Of a stretch of 64,000 bases of DNA, positions 11,353 to 20,630 are shown one piece after another. The translations under genes were made by a program, and so were the position numbers. This stretch comes from Rhodococcus jostii RHA1 (GTDB taxonomy: Bacteria > Actinomycetota > Actinomycetes > Mycobacteriales > Mycobacteriaceae), in NCBI RefSeq assembly GCF_000014565.1, contig NC_008268.1, positions 682,001 to 746,000 on the forward strand. Direction: 5' to 3'. The notes below the pieces were generated by a model. It saw only the letters and a program-made list of their open reading frames with translations, ran no database searches and was not told the DNA's origin. Within the stretch, counting starts at the first letter, position 1; every line of letters begins with the position of its first letter.

Positions 11353-11880
11353 ATGCGCAAATCACTGCTGGTAGTCGCGTTGATAGCGTCCGGAACAGTT
11401 GTCGCGGCCATGCCCGCGGGGGCGGCACCGACGCAGCCGTCCTGGTCGGGCGAGTACTCCGTGAAGCGCTTCGCTGCGACGAAGGACGGCACGAGCTTGG
11501 CCGCGCGGCAGTGGGAGCCCGACTTCGCCGATACGTACACATTCGAGACCAGTTGCGCGGACGACACCTGCGTGGCCACCGTGACCGATGGGCCCACGCC
11601 AGCCAACCCGACACTGCCGCTGCCGCCGCAGTACACCTGGGACGGGACCAGCTGGGTCCACACCTACGACTGGGAGTGGGACTGCTACCAAGGCGAGGGG
11701 GTGCCGAAGGTGTGGGCACCGGCGCACTCGGTTGCGTACTACACACCGCAACCAGACGGGACGCTGACCGGTTCCTGGCGTACCGATATCGACAGCGGCC
11801 CGTGCGAGGGCTCGGTGATCATGGACGTCGCGGCCTACCCCGTCGCGCCGCCTCCCGGACCATTCGGCAGCAGTTCATAG
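11353..11880 (+). CDS. Secreted protein of mycolata type
   Basis: 175 residues with a clear signal peptide (MRKSLLVVALIASGTVVAAMPAGA, cleavage after AGA). The mature domain (WSGEYSVKRFAATKDG, FETSCADDTCVATV, YTWDGTSWVHTYDWEWDC, then SCEGS-like DSGPCEGSVIM) has four cysteines spaced for two disulfides and resembles small exported proteins widespread in Mycobacterium and Rhodococcus, with no assigned function. It is followed at once by a strong terminator hairpin. Confidence 0.78.
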   Translation: MRKSLLVVALIASGTVVAAMPAGAAPTQPSWSGEYSVKRFAATKDGTSLAARQWEPDFADTYTFETSCADDTCVATVTDGPTPANPTLPLPPQYTWDGTSWVHTYDWEWDCYQGEGVPKVWAPAHSVAYYTPQPDGTLTGSWRTDIDSGPCEGSVIMDVAAYPVAPPPGPFGSSS

Positions 11881-11894
11881 GCACAGACGCCTGT

Positions 11895-11918
11895 ACCACC
11901 CCCGACATCGGGGGTGGT
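11895..11918 (+). terminator. Terminator hairpin after the secreted protein
   Basis: A perfect 9-base stem (accaccccc / gggggtggt) with a 6-base loop starts 15 bases after the stop codon at 11880. There is no long T-run, as is usual in GC-rich actinobacteria. Confidence 0.75.
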
Positions 11919-12266
11919 CACCCATAGGGGCCTGTTGTGTTCACCCGTTGGCCCGGCGGTGCCGCGGGATCGGGAACAGCAGAGCGCTTCGCTCGCATCA
12001 CCGCCGTGGGCGGTGCCGCAATCGATGCGGCCGAGTCGCATCCGAGGTCGGCGTGACCGAAACATGCGCCAATGATCCGGCGCGACCGATTCTTTGCCGT
12101 GATTGAGCCACACGAGCTGCGCCATCGTACGCACCGCCGATGGGTAATCGAGCTCCCCGCCCTCCTCGCGAAGACAGCCCACCATTGCGGGTCAGCGCCG
12201 GACTTCGACAGGCTTCCCCCTTCGACCGGCTTGCTTTGTGCTTCGCTCGGGAATATGTACGAGCCA
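11919..12266. other. Intergenic stretch, no confident gene
   Basis: 348 bases between the terminator and the FUSC gene stop. Minus-strand frames here (for example one reading GGELDYPSAVRTMAQLVWLNHGKES) look weakly protein-like and could be a decayed gene, but no start or family could be recognised. Confidence 0.35.
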
Positions 12267-14333
12267 TCAGACACGCGTCAATGCCTCCCCCATCGTGCGG
12301 TTGAGGGTGCTGAGCGAGCGGACGGCACTGCGAACCGGCCCCGGCGTGGTGGTCGACTGCAGCATGACGTCGGGTGCCGAGGTTTCGGTGAGTTTCTCTG
12401 GAGGCTCTACGTGCTCGCCGGCGAGTGCGCGTTTGACGTCGGCGATGGTTGCCTTGGTGACATGGGATGCTTGGCGCAATGCCTTCGTGGTCTCCTGCGA
12501 CGGTTCGCTGTCCGGTTCGCCGCGGGAGGCGCTTACCCCTGCTCGGGCGAGTGCATGAGACGACCGATTGCTGACCGTCATGATCCGCAACAACCGTTTC
12601 GCTCCCCGGCGAGTCCGCGTCGTCGGTCCCATTTCCAAGGGTTTGCCCGCCGTGACAAGGTCCTTCAGCGCGTTGTCCAGCTTCCGGATGTCGGCGACGA
12701 GGTCAGTCTCGTGGCCTGGTTGGACGACGGCTCCGATAGCGGTGTCGATGATGGCAGTCATCTGATCGAGGTAGTCGTCGATCTTCGAGATCATCGTCGA
12801 TCTCGTTCCGGTGGAGAAGATGAAGTACGCCGCCGCTATTCCGACCAGTCCCCCGGCCGCCGTTTCGTAGATGCGCAGTTCGAGTACCTCGATGCTGAAT
12901 GTGCCGAGCAGTCCGTACAGCATCGCAAGCATGACCGTGATGAAGAAGGAGAGCAATGCGTAGGCGACCGTGACGAGGTAGAACGCGAAGAATACGCAGA
13001 CGACGAGCAAGAGCAGCTGCAACGGCTGGTTGTTTCCGACCACCGCGGACAGCACCACTCCTGCAAGAACTCCCGCGATGGTGCCGACCACGCGGTGGCC
13101 TGCGCGCGAGAGAATCTCACCGCGGGTAGACGCTCCGGTGAAAACGAGGAAGGCCGTCAGGACCGCCCAGTACCAGCGGTCGGGCGAGATGAGCTCACCG
13201 AGAATCGTTGCAGCGCTGGTCGCGACGGCTACCTGGATCGCCGCTTTGGTGCTCGGATTCCATCCGGTGTCCGTTTCTTCGTCCTCGTCCGGCTTCTTCC
13301 TCGGCTCGGAATCTGTTCGGAGGGCATTGTTGGTGATGTGATGGATCGCGATGTGTGCCTGCACTGCTCGCATCGCGACGGCGGTCGCGATACCCGCCGG
13401 GGTCGATGGATCGGACTTGTCTGCGGCCGCAGCGGCGAGGCGTCGGGCAGCGCGGAGTTGGTCGTCCGACGGATTGTTCTGCAGGCACGATCCCAATGCC
13501 GTGGTCGCCTGCCCCAGCGAATTCGGCCACGACTTGTTCGGGTCGAGCGCCCACAGCGCGCTGACGAGTTGTTCGGTAGCGATTTGCGCATCGAAGATAC
13601 GAACGGACAGATCATCATTCGTGACGCTCAGGAGCTGAGCTGCATCGTTGCGGTCGAGCCAGTCGTCGATCATCAGCGCGGTGCTTCCGAGCCGATCGAG
13701 TTTCTTGCGGAGTAGATCGAGATTCCGATCACCCCTGTTCAGCGCCACCTCCAGCACGTCGATCGACGCGGCCCGCAGCGCCCGAACCAACCGTTTGAGT
13801 TCGAGCCCGGGCCGGTCCGGCAGGATCACCGTACGGACGAGGAGCGAGATTCCGACGCCGGCGACGATGGACACGGCGAGGATGGGAATCTGTCCAGGCT
13901 CGGCCCGAAGGAAGAGCGCGAAGAAGTAGCAGATGAACGCGACCATCCCGAGAGCCGTCCCTCGCGGGCCGTAGCGCCGCACCCAGACGGCCGCGAAGAG
14001 CACCGCGATGAAACCCACATCGGCGACCTTCCCGAACTGTGACAGCACCGCGGACATCGACACCGCTGCGATTGCCGGGAACACGAGCAGCAGTGTCGTG
14101 ATCACCCTGCTGTGCTGATCCCTGTCCTTGACCGCCGCCGAGGACTGCATCGCGACGACCGTCCCGAGCAGCGCGACGGTGAGTGGCTGACCGATCACGT
14201 CGGAACCCGGTAACAGCACCACCATCGCGAGCACGACGGTGATCGTCGTGGCGGTTGCGGCACGGAGCCGCAGCCTGCCGGGATCGGAGACCGCGAGAAA
14301 ACGGACAGTCTCCTGTACGAACCGAAAAGCCAT
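12267..14333 (-). CDS. FUSC-family membrane transporter
   Basis: 688 residues. Two hydrophobic blocks of several helices each (about residues 22-170 and 365-530) separated by a soluble helical domain and followed by a cytoplasmic C-terminal helical domain: the layout of the fusaric-acid-resistance / aromatic-acid efflux family (FUSC, YccS-like). The second block starts after a PDEDEETDTGWNPSTKAAIQVAVA linker. These proteins are thought to export aromatic or phenolic acids, usually in partnership with a membrane-fusion protein, which is not seen here. A 547-codon plus-strand frame over it is an antisense shadow. Confidence 0.88.
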   Translation of the reverse strand: MAFRFVQETVRFLAVSDPGRLRLRAATATTITVVLAMVVLLPGSDVIGQPLTVALLGTVVAMQSSAAVKDRDQHSRVITTLLLVFPAIAAVSMSAVLSQFGKVADVGFIAVLFAAVWVRRYGPRGTALGMVAFICYFFALFLRAEPGQIPILAVSIVAGVGISLLVRTVILPDRPGLELKRLVRALRAASIDVLEVALNRGDRNLDLLRKKLDRLGSTALMIDDWLDRNDAAQLLSVTNDDLSVRIFDAQIATEQLVSALWALDPNKSWPNSLGQATTALGSCLQNNPSDDQLRAARRLAAAAADKSDPSTPAGIATAVAMRAVQAHIAIHHITNNALRTDSEPRKKPDEDEETDTGWNPSTKAAIQVAVATSAATILGELISPDRWYWAVLTAFLVFTGASTRGEILSRAGHRVVGTIAGVLAGVVLSAVVGNNQPLQLLLLVVCVFFAFYLVTVAYALLSFFITVMLAMLYGLLGTFSIEVLELRIYETAAGGLVGIAAAYFIFSTGTRSTMISKIDDYLDQMTAIIDTAIGAVVQPGHETDLVADIRKLDNALKDLVTAGKPLEMGPTTRTRRGAKRLLRIMTVSNRSSHALARAGVSASRGEPDSEPSQETTKALRQASHVTKATIADVKRALAGEHVEPPEKLTETSAPDVMLQSTTTPGPVRSAVRSLSTLNRTMGEALTRV

Positions 14334-14626
14334 TCACCGATTGTGCGCCTTCGGCACCCGCGCATCCGTCATGACACCCCTACACATCGTGGTGCTCTGC
14401 GATATCTCCCCGAAGTACTTCCTGTCGATCGTTAATCCTATGCACTGTAGGTTGATTCGGTACGTATTCGCGTCTTACCTATCGCGGTCAGTCTCGGAAG
14501 ACATCGCCACCGATCTCTTCGAGATCTACCGCGCCTTCGAGGAAGAGCAAACCCGGCCGGCGAACGACGCTTGGACAAGCAATGAACCGTCCTACGCTGC
14601 GCCGTGTCACCTCCTCCATGCGAGTC
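14334..14626. other. Intergenic, AT-richer stretch
   Basis: 293 bases upstream of FUSC and downstream of a truncated YjbR gene. A plus-strand frame reading MHCRLIRYVFASYLSRSVSEDIATDLFEIY may be coding or a remnant, but it runs on into the truncated YjbR gene antisense and is not supported further. Confidence 0.3.
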
Positions 14627-14872
14627 TCAGCCATTCACCCACCGGTACCGCATGTCGGAGGGGCGGGACATGAGGAACTTATCGGGCTCCGAGGCCACCA
14701 GCGCCACCCGCTCTTCCCGGGGGAAGCCGAAACCCATGATCGTGTCGTCCTGGTAGAACGCCGCGTAGACCAGGCGTCCGACCCGGAATCTCACCTCGTC
14801 GCGTACGAGCGCCTCATAGGAACGAGGCAACGTGGCGGCGATCGCCCGGGCATCGTCGATCGTCACCCCCAT
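14627..14872 (-). pseudogene. MmcQ/YjbR-family protein, C-terminus lost
   Basis: 81 residues (TIDDARAIAATLPRSYEAL, VRFRVGRLVYAAFYQDD, MGFGFPREERVALVASEPDKFLM, SDMRYRWV) match the MmcQ/YjbR DNA-binding-fold family almost to the letter, but the frame stops after RYRWVNG. The family continues for another 35-40 residues (a helix with ALDxxEL and a closing AWR..PK). The start ATG overlaps the end of the upstream regulator pseudogene by 10 bases, so the pair was an operon. Truncated, probably inactive. Confidence 0.75.
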
Positions 14873-15637
14873 CGGCGGCGCAGCACCTCGGCGGTGCCGT
14901 GGTCAGCGGGCAGGAACGCCTCGAGGTGCAGCTCGGCGAGCGTCACGTCGGCGGCGGTCGCGAACGACGTGAGCGTCGTGATGAGCCGGAGGTCGCCATC
15001 GGCCGAGCCCAGCTCCAACGGCACCGCGAAGCCCAGCACCTCGGCCCCCTCGGGCAGCGGCGGAAAGGTAGGACTCGAGCTCGGCGAGCAGCGCCTCCAA
15101 CGCCGGGTCGGGGCTCTGCGCCAGCTGAGCCCGCAGGTGCTCGGTGATGTGCCGGCCCCACTCCGGCAGGTTGCGCACCCAGGGCGCGTTCCCATCGGGG
15201 TGCAGGGCCAGGCGGAACACGTTGACCGGTGGCGCGAGCAACGCGGGGTCGACGTCTTAGTAGAACATCTCGAACGCCCGGTTGGCGGTGACGAGGATGA
15301 TGCCGTGGGGCCGCACGACCATCGCCGGGTACGGGAGATGACCATCGAGAATTGTCTCCAGCGCCTGGCGAACCGGGCGGAGCGCCTCGTCGTCGAGCGG
15401 TGATTCCGGGAACGCTGGGGCGAAGCCGGCAGCGAGGAGCATCTCGTTGCGCTCCCGCAGCGTGAGCTCCATCGACTTCGCCAGCCGCAACACCATGCCC
15501 CGACCCGGGCGGGAGCGGCCCTGTTCGATGAAGCTCCCGTGCCGCTGGGTGGTGGCCGCCCGAAGCGCGAGATCCAGCTGACTCATCCGGCGGGCCGTTC
15601 GCCAGCGCCGGAACTCACTCGGAAACCGCGTCATCAC
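14863..15637 (-). pseudogene. XRE-family regulator with MmyB-like ligand domain, broken
   Basis: Starts FPSEFRRWRTARRMSQLDLALRAATTQRHGSFIEQGRSRPGRGMV, the N-terminal HTH of MmyB-type regulators, and continues into the PAS-like ligand domain (ANRAFEMFY, then DVDPALLAPPVNVFRLALHPDG, WGRHITEHLRAQL). An in-frame TAA at 15257-15259 follows FEMFY, and near 15060 a one-base shift moves the frame to the ending LGFAVPLELGSADGDLRLITTL and AEVLRRRWG. The last piece overlaps the YjbR start. Intact relatives have about 270 residues. Two independent lesions make a sequencing error unlikely. Confidence 0.82.
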
Positions 15638-15722
15638 CGATCAATCTTCGCTCACCCCCGGGGGTCGATGCCATTACTTCCAGGGAGTTGCCGGCAGTGA
15701 CTCCGCGGCAGACGATACGGCC

Positions 15723-16072
15723 ATGACCGACACAGCAGCAGTCATCGATCAATACAACGCCGCGTTCCTCGAACGGGCACCCGACAAACTCATCGACCTC
15801 ATCGCCCCCGACTGCGGGATGGAGGGCACCGGCCCGGAGCCCGACGGCAACCGAGGGACGGGCTAAGACGAATGCCTCGCGCGGGCTGGCAGGGATTGGC
15901 CTCCGATCCCGCCATCAGGTTCACGGTCGAGCACGTCGACATCGACGGCGACCGAGCCGTCATCCGCTGGAGGATCACCGGCACCGAGAACTATCGGGGA
16001 GTGAATCTCATGCGCGTCCGCGACGGGAAGATCGTCGAGGCGCTCAGGTATGGCAAGCGGCCCCAGCAGGCC
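15723..16072 (+). pseudogene. SnoaL/NTF2-like protein, frameshifted
   Basis: MTDTAAVIDQYNAAFLERAPDKLIDLIAPDC with GMEGTGPEPDG is a normal start of a small SnoaL-like protein, but TAA at 15864-15866 ends it. The rest is found in another frame: WQGLASDPAIRFTVEHVDIDGDRAV, then RWRITGTENYRGVNLMRVRDGKIVEAL. Divergent from the broken XRE regulator, so probably once its target. About 115 residues in total, as in the family. Confidence 0.75.
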
Positions 16073-16242
16073 GTGTCGAGCCGCCGGGTGGTGCCCTGCT
16101 CGGCGGACCCGCGACAAACGGCGAACGCCACCGTCACGGGACATCCTCGAAATTCGAGGAACGTTTCGGACAGTCCCAAACCCACCCAGCAGCCGCCGCA
16201 GGAGCCGTCCTCGGCGCCGGTCCCGCCGACAGTCCCGACCAG

Positions 16243-16404
16243 CTGAGACTCAGCGGCCGCGCGATGCTCTTCGGCTCCCGCGAGCGCTCACTGTGGGTGC
16301 TGGGCACCGGGATGCTCTCGTCGTCGAGAGCATCGAGAACATGGAGCCCGGGCACAACGTGATGCACGGGCAATGGGACTGGATGAACGACCGTGTCGGT
16401 GTGC
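16243..16404 (+). pseudogene. Fatty-acid desaturase (DesA3-like) fragment
   Basis: Two frames give LRLSGRAMLFGSRERSLWVLGTGML and IENMEPGHNVMHGQWDWMND. The second is the hallmark histidine segment (GHNVMHGQ) of mycobacterial DesA3-type acyl-CoA desaturases. Only some 50 residues remain, with a frameshift between the pieces. No start and no remaining histidine boxes, so this is a relic. Confidence 0.7.
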
Positions 16405-16498
16405 TGCGTCCGACCTCACTGTCGCGAGTCGGCTCCGGCGCGGCCGTCGAGCGCCAGCCCGATCCTCAATGAGGCGATGCGCCAGGCACGCGGACCGG

Positions 16499-17206
16499 CT
16501 AGAGGCGAGCGGCGGCGAACTGTGCAGCCGCGATAGTCATCCCGTTCGCGGGATACAACGCGTGCGCGACATTGGGGCGTCCCAGAGGGGCCCCATCGCA
16601 GATGTTGTCGCCGGGAGCGCACAAATCGATTGTCTTGGGCCCGAACAGCGGCCCGACAACGATCGGCGGACTGCCTGCATCATGCATAAACCGATCCGAG
16701 GGTTTTCCGAAGAAGACGACCGCGGCGACGTGGCTCGCCACATCCGGCGACAACGGCCCCGGTAGGCCTAGCTCGGTAGGTAATCCGGCTGGATTTCCGT
16801 CCGCGGTGACGAACCCTGCCACAGCCGCGCCCTGAGAGTAACCGCCGACCACCATCCTTGTGTTGGGGCAGCTTGTCGCCATGAACTGAATCCGAGAATG
16901 CATGTCCCGCATCCCGTCGACGAAGGTGTGGAGAAACGCTTGCCTGTCATCAAAATTGCTAGCGGCAGGGTAGTTGACGGCGTACACCCCGATGGACCGC
17001 GCGCCCGCGAACAAACGAAGCGATTCGACGAATGAGAGTCCTGTGATGCCCACGCCATCCGGTTGATCGGTACCCCGGGCGAACGCCACCTCGACATCGG
17101 GACACGGCTGGGCGGATGCGGGCGGGGATTCGACGGGTACGCCGAGCAGCGCTGCAAACGTCAGCACCGCCGTGCACAGGAATCGAGCGAGCGTGCGTGT
17201 CGCCAT
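16499..17206 (-). CDS. Cutinase-family esterase, secreted
   Basis: 235 residues from ATG at 17206 (an in-frame ATG 36 bases upstream is less likely). Signal peptide up to about PPASAQP. Catalytic marks of the cutinase fold are all visible: GGYSQGAAVAG (nucleophilic serine), DNICDG (aspartate) and NVAHALYPANG (histidine), with disulfide cysteines at PCPDVEV and SCPNTRM. Actinobacterial members (Culp proteins) hydrolyse esters of lipids or mycolates at the cell surface. Stands alone. Confidence 0.92.
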   Translation of the reverse strand: MATRTLARFLCTAVLTFAALLGVPVESPPASAQPCPDVEVAFARGTDQPDGVGITGLSFVESLRLFAGARSIGVYAVNYPAASNFDDRQAFLHTFVDGMRDMHSRIQFMATSCPNTRMVVGGYSQGAAVAGFVTADGNPAGLPTELGLPGPLSPDVASHVAAVVFFGKPSDRFMHDAGSPPIVVGPLFGPKTIDLCAPGDNICDGAPLGRPNVAHALYPANGMTIAAAQFAAARL

Positions 17207-17733
17207 GAGGTAAACAGTACATTCAATACCGGACGCGATCATGCTTCATTACCGACCCCGGGAAATTATTCTCCCCCGACAGGTCGATCACCGCATCTCG
17301 ACCGCGATGAGAATTGAGGGTTGAAGCAGGTGTGGAAGGTCCGTCGAATGCTCAGCCATCCCAGTCGATCGGATTGCCAGAACTACAGGGTCAAGTGCCC
17401 GCACAACCTATTTGCACCCGGCCAAAAGTATTGCGTTGCTGCAACGTCCACACTGCCGTCTAGGCGAATGACATTGGCAGACAATAACCAGCGGACCGGC
17501 ACACCAACGCCTTCCAAGGCCGGTTGAACCCAGAGGAGATGGAGGCGTCAGGTACACCGAACTTCCGGCCCGCTTCGTTACAACAACGCATCCGCATCGG
17601 CACGGTGGCCGTCCGAGAGCGAGCGCGCCACACACGACGTCCCCGCCTCATGGGCCGACCCCGGGAGCGTGTTGCGGCACCGGATCCTCTAACCTGGCGG
17701 GTCCGAACACGCAGAGCACGAGGTAGAACAACT
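17207..17733. other. Intergenic stretch, no gene found
   Basis: About 527 bases between divergent genes (cutinase and DUF4193). It should contain both promoters. Small frames are present but none looks coding. Confidence 0.45.
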
Positions 17734-18024
17734 ATGGCCACCGACTACGACGCACCGAGAGTCACCGAATCCGACGAGACGGACTCATCCCTCGAACAGC
17801 TGACCGCCAGCCGGAAAGCCACCCAGTCTCCGGTCGTGGACGTCGAGGACACCGACACCGCCGAGTCCTTCGAGCTGCCCGGCGCCGACCTGTCCGGCGA
17901 AGAATTCACCGTCCGCGTCATCCCGAAACAGTCGGACGAATTCACGTGCACCAGTTGCTTTCTGGTCCATCACCGCAGCCGCCTCGCCGACGATCGGGAG
18001 CTGATCTGCCGGGACTGCGCCTGA
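17734..18024 (+). CDS. DUF4193 family protein
   Basis: 96 residues from the ATG at 17734 (GAGGTAGAACAACT precedes it). Near-canonical for this actinobacterial family: MATDYDAPRVTESDE, an acidic middle AVVDVEDTDTAESFELPGADLSGEE-like part, and a C-terminal zinc-ribbon FTCTSCFLVHHRSRL...ICRDCA with two CxxC pairs. Members are often coded near dUTPase in the chromosome; here it is isolated. Function not established. Confidence 0.93.
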   Translation: MATDYDAPRVTESDETDSSLEQLTASRKATQSPVVDVEDTDTAESFELPGADLSGEEFTVRVIPKQSDEFTCTSCFLVHHRSRLADDRELICRDCA

Positions 18025-18111
18025 GAACGTCCGCACATCCGACACCCCGCCTCCAACGGCTGATGTGTCCGGCTTCGACGCACATCGCCCATCGAGCGCC
18101 GGCCAGGATGG

Positions 18112-18729
18112 TCAGGTCGGCGGGTCGAGGATCCGGACCGACCGCGGAAGCGGCTGTACCGCAATACCGCAACGCCTCGCCGCCGCCGCGAAAGACTCCG
18201 GGCGGGGATCCACCGGCCAGGACACCTCACCGGCCGGACCGAATACCGCGGCCGCATTCGCCGCCCCTCCCGTGGTGAACCGCGTCTGGTACCGGATGCC
18301 GTCGAACTCGACATCGAACGCCGTCGCCCATGCCCGGGGAACGTCGTACGGAGTCATCGAACACAACTCGCGGGTGAGCCCGAACGCGGCAGCCGCGTCA
18401 GTACAGGTGTCCGCAAGGTCATGGGTGCCCGGTACCCGCAGAGTCGACAGTGCCCGCTCGGCCGCGAAGTCGTGGGCGATCACCCCGAGCGATGCCAACG
18501 CCTCCCCCACCGTCTCCCGGATTGCCGTCGTCTCATCGAATCCGACGTAGCAAGTACCCCGCGGCGCGAACAGATCGAAGCGTCCGCTACCGGACGAGGA
18601 GAACCACCACGGCCCATTCGAGACCCGGTGACCCCGCTTGACCTGCCTCCTCCCGGTCAATCGCCAACCAGGAAACCCGGTAAGTGTGCGTCGTCCGGGC
18701 GCTCGCGGGGCAACGCCCTCCCGGGTCAC
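18112..18729 (-). CDS. RES-domain toxin (NAD+-degrading type)
   Basis: 205 residues if read from the GTG at 18729, which shares its last two bases with the upstream stop (GTGA). The core GPWWFSSSGSGRFDLFAPRGTCYVGFDETTAIRE is the RES pattern: a conserved Arg and an acidic residue around GTxYxA/G and an E in the following helix. RES toxins degrade NAD+ and are held in check by an Xre/MbcA-type antitoxin, which is exactly the upstream gene. Later parts (VDGIRYQTRFTTGGAAN-like) fit the family too. Confidence 0.75.
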   Translation of the reverse strand: MTREGVAPRAPGRRTLTGFPGWRLTGRRQVKRGHRVSNGPWWFSSSGSGRFDLFAPRGTCYVGFDETTAIRETVGEALASLGVIAHDFAAERALSTLRVPGTHDLADTCTDAAAAFGLTRELCSMTPYDVPRAWATAFDVEFDGIRYQTRFTTGGAANAAAVFGPAGEVSWPVDPRPESFAAAARRCGIAVQPLPRSVRILDPPT

Positions 18730-19250
18730 GCCGCCCACCGCTGCACGTCCGCACGGGCCGCTGCCAGGACCGGGTCGACCCGGCCACCCTCGGCCAACCA
18801 GCCCACCGCGGTCTTACCGCCGAACGCATCCTGCGGTGCCCGCAGCCACAGCGCACACGTCCACGGGTCCGCCACCGCACGCAGGACACGCCACACCTGC
18901 ACCAGCGCCGGGTCCACCGTGCCACTGCTGGTGAACTGCCACACCGGATAGACCCATTGCCCCTCCTCGAGTTGGCACGCGATCACCGCGTTGGTAGCGA
19001 CCTTCTTGCTCACCGCCTGCCGACTGACACTCCACCACCGAGTCAGGCCGGCCGTGTCGTAGAACGGGCCCACGACCTGGTCATAGACATGATGGGTGGG
19101 AAGCGCGGCCGACATCGCATCCGCGATCGCCTGCACGTCCGCGAACGCATCGGTGGGCACACCAGCCGCAGCCGCCGCAGCGAACGTACGGTGCACCCGC
19201 CGCGAGAGCTCCTCCATCAATTGCTTCTCCTGCTCCACCAGCGACGTCAT
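18726..19250 (-). CDS. MbcA/Xre-like antitoxin
   Basis: 174 residues from the ATG at 19250 (GAAGGGTGG upstream). The middle LTRWWSVSRQAVSKKVATNAVIACQ looks like a helix-turn-helix, and the end DPWTCALWLRAPQDAFGGKTAVGWLAEGGRVDPVL matches the toxin-binding MbcA/ParS pattern (W-x-x-P...F/L-x-G-x-x-P/A...L). It overlaps the RES gene by 4 bases, a normal toxin-antitoxin layout. It should repress its own promoter, where four copies of a 7-base word occur just upstream. Confidence 0.72.
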   Translation of the reverse strand: MTSLVEQEKQLMEELSRRVHRTFAAAAAAGVPTDAFADVQAIADAMSAALPTHHVYDQVVGPFYDTAGLTRWWSVSRQAVSKKVATNAVIACQLEEGQWVYPVWQFTSSGTVDPALVQVWRVLRAVADPWTCALWLRAPQDAFGGKTAVGWLAEGGRVDPVLAAARADVQRWAA

Positions 19251-19270
19251 CACCACTACCCACCCTTCGC

Positions 19271-19320
19271 GTCAACCTTGTCAACCACAATGATGACCCT
19301 CTGGGTCAACCGCGTCAACC
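19271..19320 (-). promoter_or_regulatory. Tandem-repeat operator of the toxin-antitoxin pair
   Basis: The word gtcaacc occurs four times in the same direction at 19271, 19280, 19305 and 19314: two pairs, each with 9-base spacing, 34 bases apart. It lies 21-70 bases upstream of the antitoxin start. Such phased direct repeats suit cooperative binding by the antitoxin. Confidence 0.55.
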
Positions 19321-19610
19321 AGAGTCCGAGCGGTCCCGGTGCACATGCACGATCGGTTTCGATCTCGAACACCGCCGCTCAGCGTTCGGTCGAGTCCGTG
19401 AGCGGCGTGGCCGGCGCTCCTGCGAGGCTGCAGAGCGCCGGGCGGTCCGAGGTCTAGACCCCCGACAACTCGGCCGCGGTGGCAGCATGAGAGCTAGTAA
19501 GGCTGGAAGTGGGCCGCGCTGATTCGAATCTTGGCCGTCTAACGGCGAGGCCGACGCCATGGACACGGAACCGTGTGAGATCTGAATCCGAATGAAGGAG
19601 CGCCAGGAAG

Positions 19611-20630
19611 ATGACAACCATGAGGTCTGTCGTTGCCGACATGTTGGGCGAACCGTCCGAGGTTCTGCACCTGCAGACCCGCCCGCTTCCGGAGCCCGGT
19701 CCCGGCCAGGTCCGGATCCGGGTGACAGCAGTACCTGTCCATGCCAGCGATCTGCATACAATCCGCGGCAGATACGGATTCACCCCGGAGTTCCCCACCG
19801 TGCCCGGAATCGAATCCGTCGGTGTGATCGACGAACTCGGTAGCGGCACAGTCGGTCTAACCGTCGGGCAACGCGCCATCACGATCGGAGTCACGGGCAC
19901 GTGGCAGGAGTATGTCATCGCCGATGCCGGGCGGGTCTTGCCTGTTCCCGCCGGCATGAGCGAGTCCACGGCCGCCCAGATTCTCGCCAATCCGCTCACC
20001 GCCGTGATCTTGACCGCTGATGAGCTCGATGTTCGACCGGGTGAATGGCTCCTACAGACCGCGGCCGGTTCAACCGTGGGCCAGTCGGTCGTCCAACTCG
20101 GGGCGTACGTCGGCTTCAAGACCCTCAACGTGGTCCGTCGTCGATCCGCTGTCGAGGACATCCTCGCGCTGGGGGGCACCGAGGTGATCTGCACGGAGGA
20201 TGAAGACCTGCGCGAACGGGTGGCCGACATTGCGGGCCACGACGGCGTGGCCAAGGCGATCGACTGTGTCGGCGGTCAGGTAGGTGCGGACGTGTCGCGT
20301 GCGCTCGCCCCGAATGGTGAGCTGGTCGTCTACGGTGCGCTGTCCACGCATCGCCAAACCGATCCCGACAAACTCACCATCCCGATCTTCGCGCGTTCAC
20401 TGATCTACGAAACCAAGACCGTTCGGGGATTCTGGCTGTTCCGCTGGCTCACCGAGACCCCGAGGGAACGGATGGCCGCAGCAATCGACCGGACAGTTCA
20501 GCTCGCCGACAGCGGCGCGCTGCGCGTGCCCGAGGGCCGGCCGATCCCCGTCGAAAATTTCAGCGAAGCCGTCTATCTGGCCGAAGCCCCCCAACACGGG
20601 GGAAAGCCGTTGCTGGTATTCGAACGGTAG
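19611..20630 (+). CDS. MDR-superfamily zinc-independent oxidoreductase (quinone reductase / enoyl reductase type)
   Basis: 339 residues with the two-domain medium-chain layout: GroES-like part (QVRIRVTAVPVHASDLHTIRGRYG, FPTVPGIESVGVIDELG) and a Rossmann part with AAGSTVGQSVVQLGAYVGFKTLNVV. It lacks the structural zinc cysteines. The GxxxGxxxxQ loop and the NPLTAVIL segment place it near mitochondrial enoyl-reductase (ETR)/quinone-reductase homologues. Uses NADPH; substrate unknown. ATG at 19611, AGGAAG 5 bases before. Confidence 0.88.
   Translation: MTTMRSVVADMLGEPSEVLHLQTRPLPEPGPGQVRIRVTAVPVHASDLHTIRGRYGFTPEFPTVPGIESVGVIDELGSGTVGLTVGQRAITIGVTGTWQEYVIADAGRVLPVPAGMSESTAAQILANPLTAVILTADELDVRPGEWLLQTAAGSTVGQSVVQLGAYVGFKTLNVVRRRSAVEDILALGGTEVICTEDEDLRERVADIAGHDGVAKAIDCVGGQVGADVSRALAPNGELVVYGALSTHRQTDPDKLTIPIFARSLIYETKTVRGFWLFRWLTETPRERMAAAIDRTVQLADSGALRVPEGRPIPVENFSEAVYLAEAPQHGGKPLLVFER

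Noticed and set aside
12072..13715. 547-codon plus-strand open frame
   Set aside because: Antisense shadow of the FUSC transporter, no motif.
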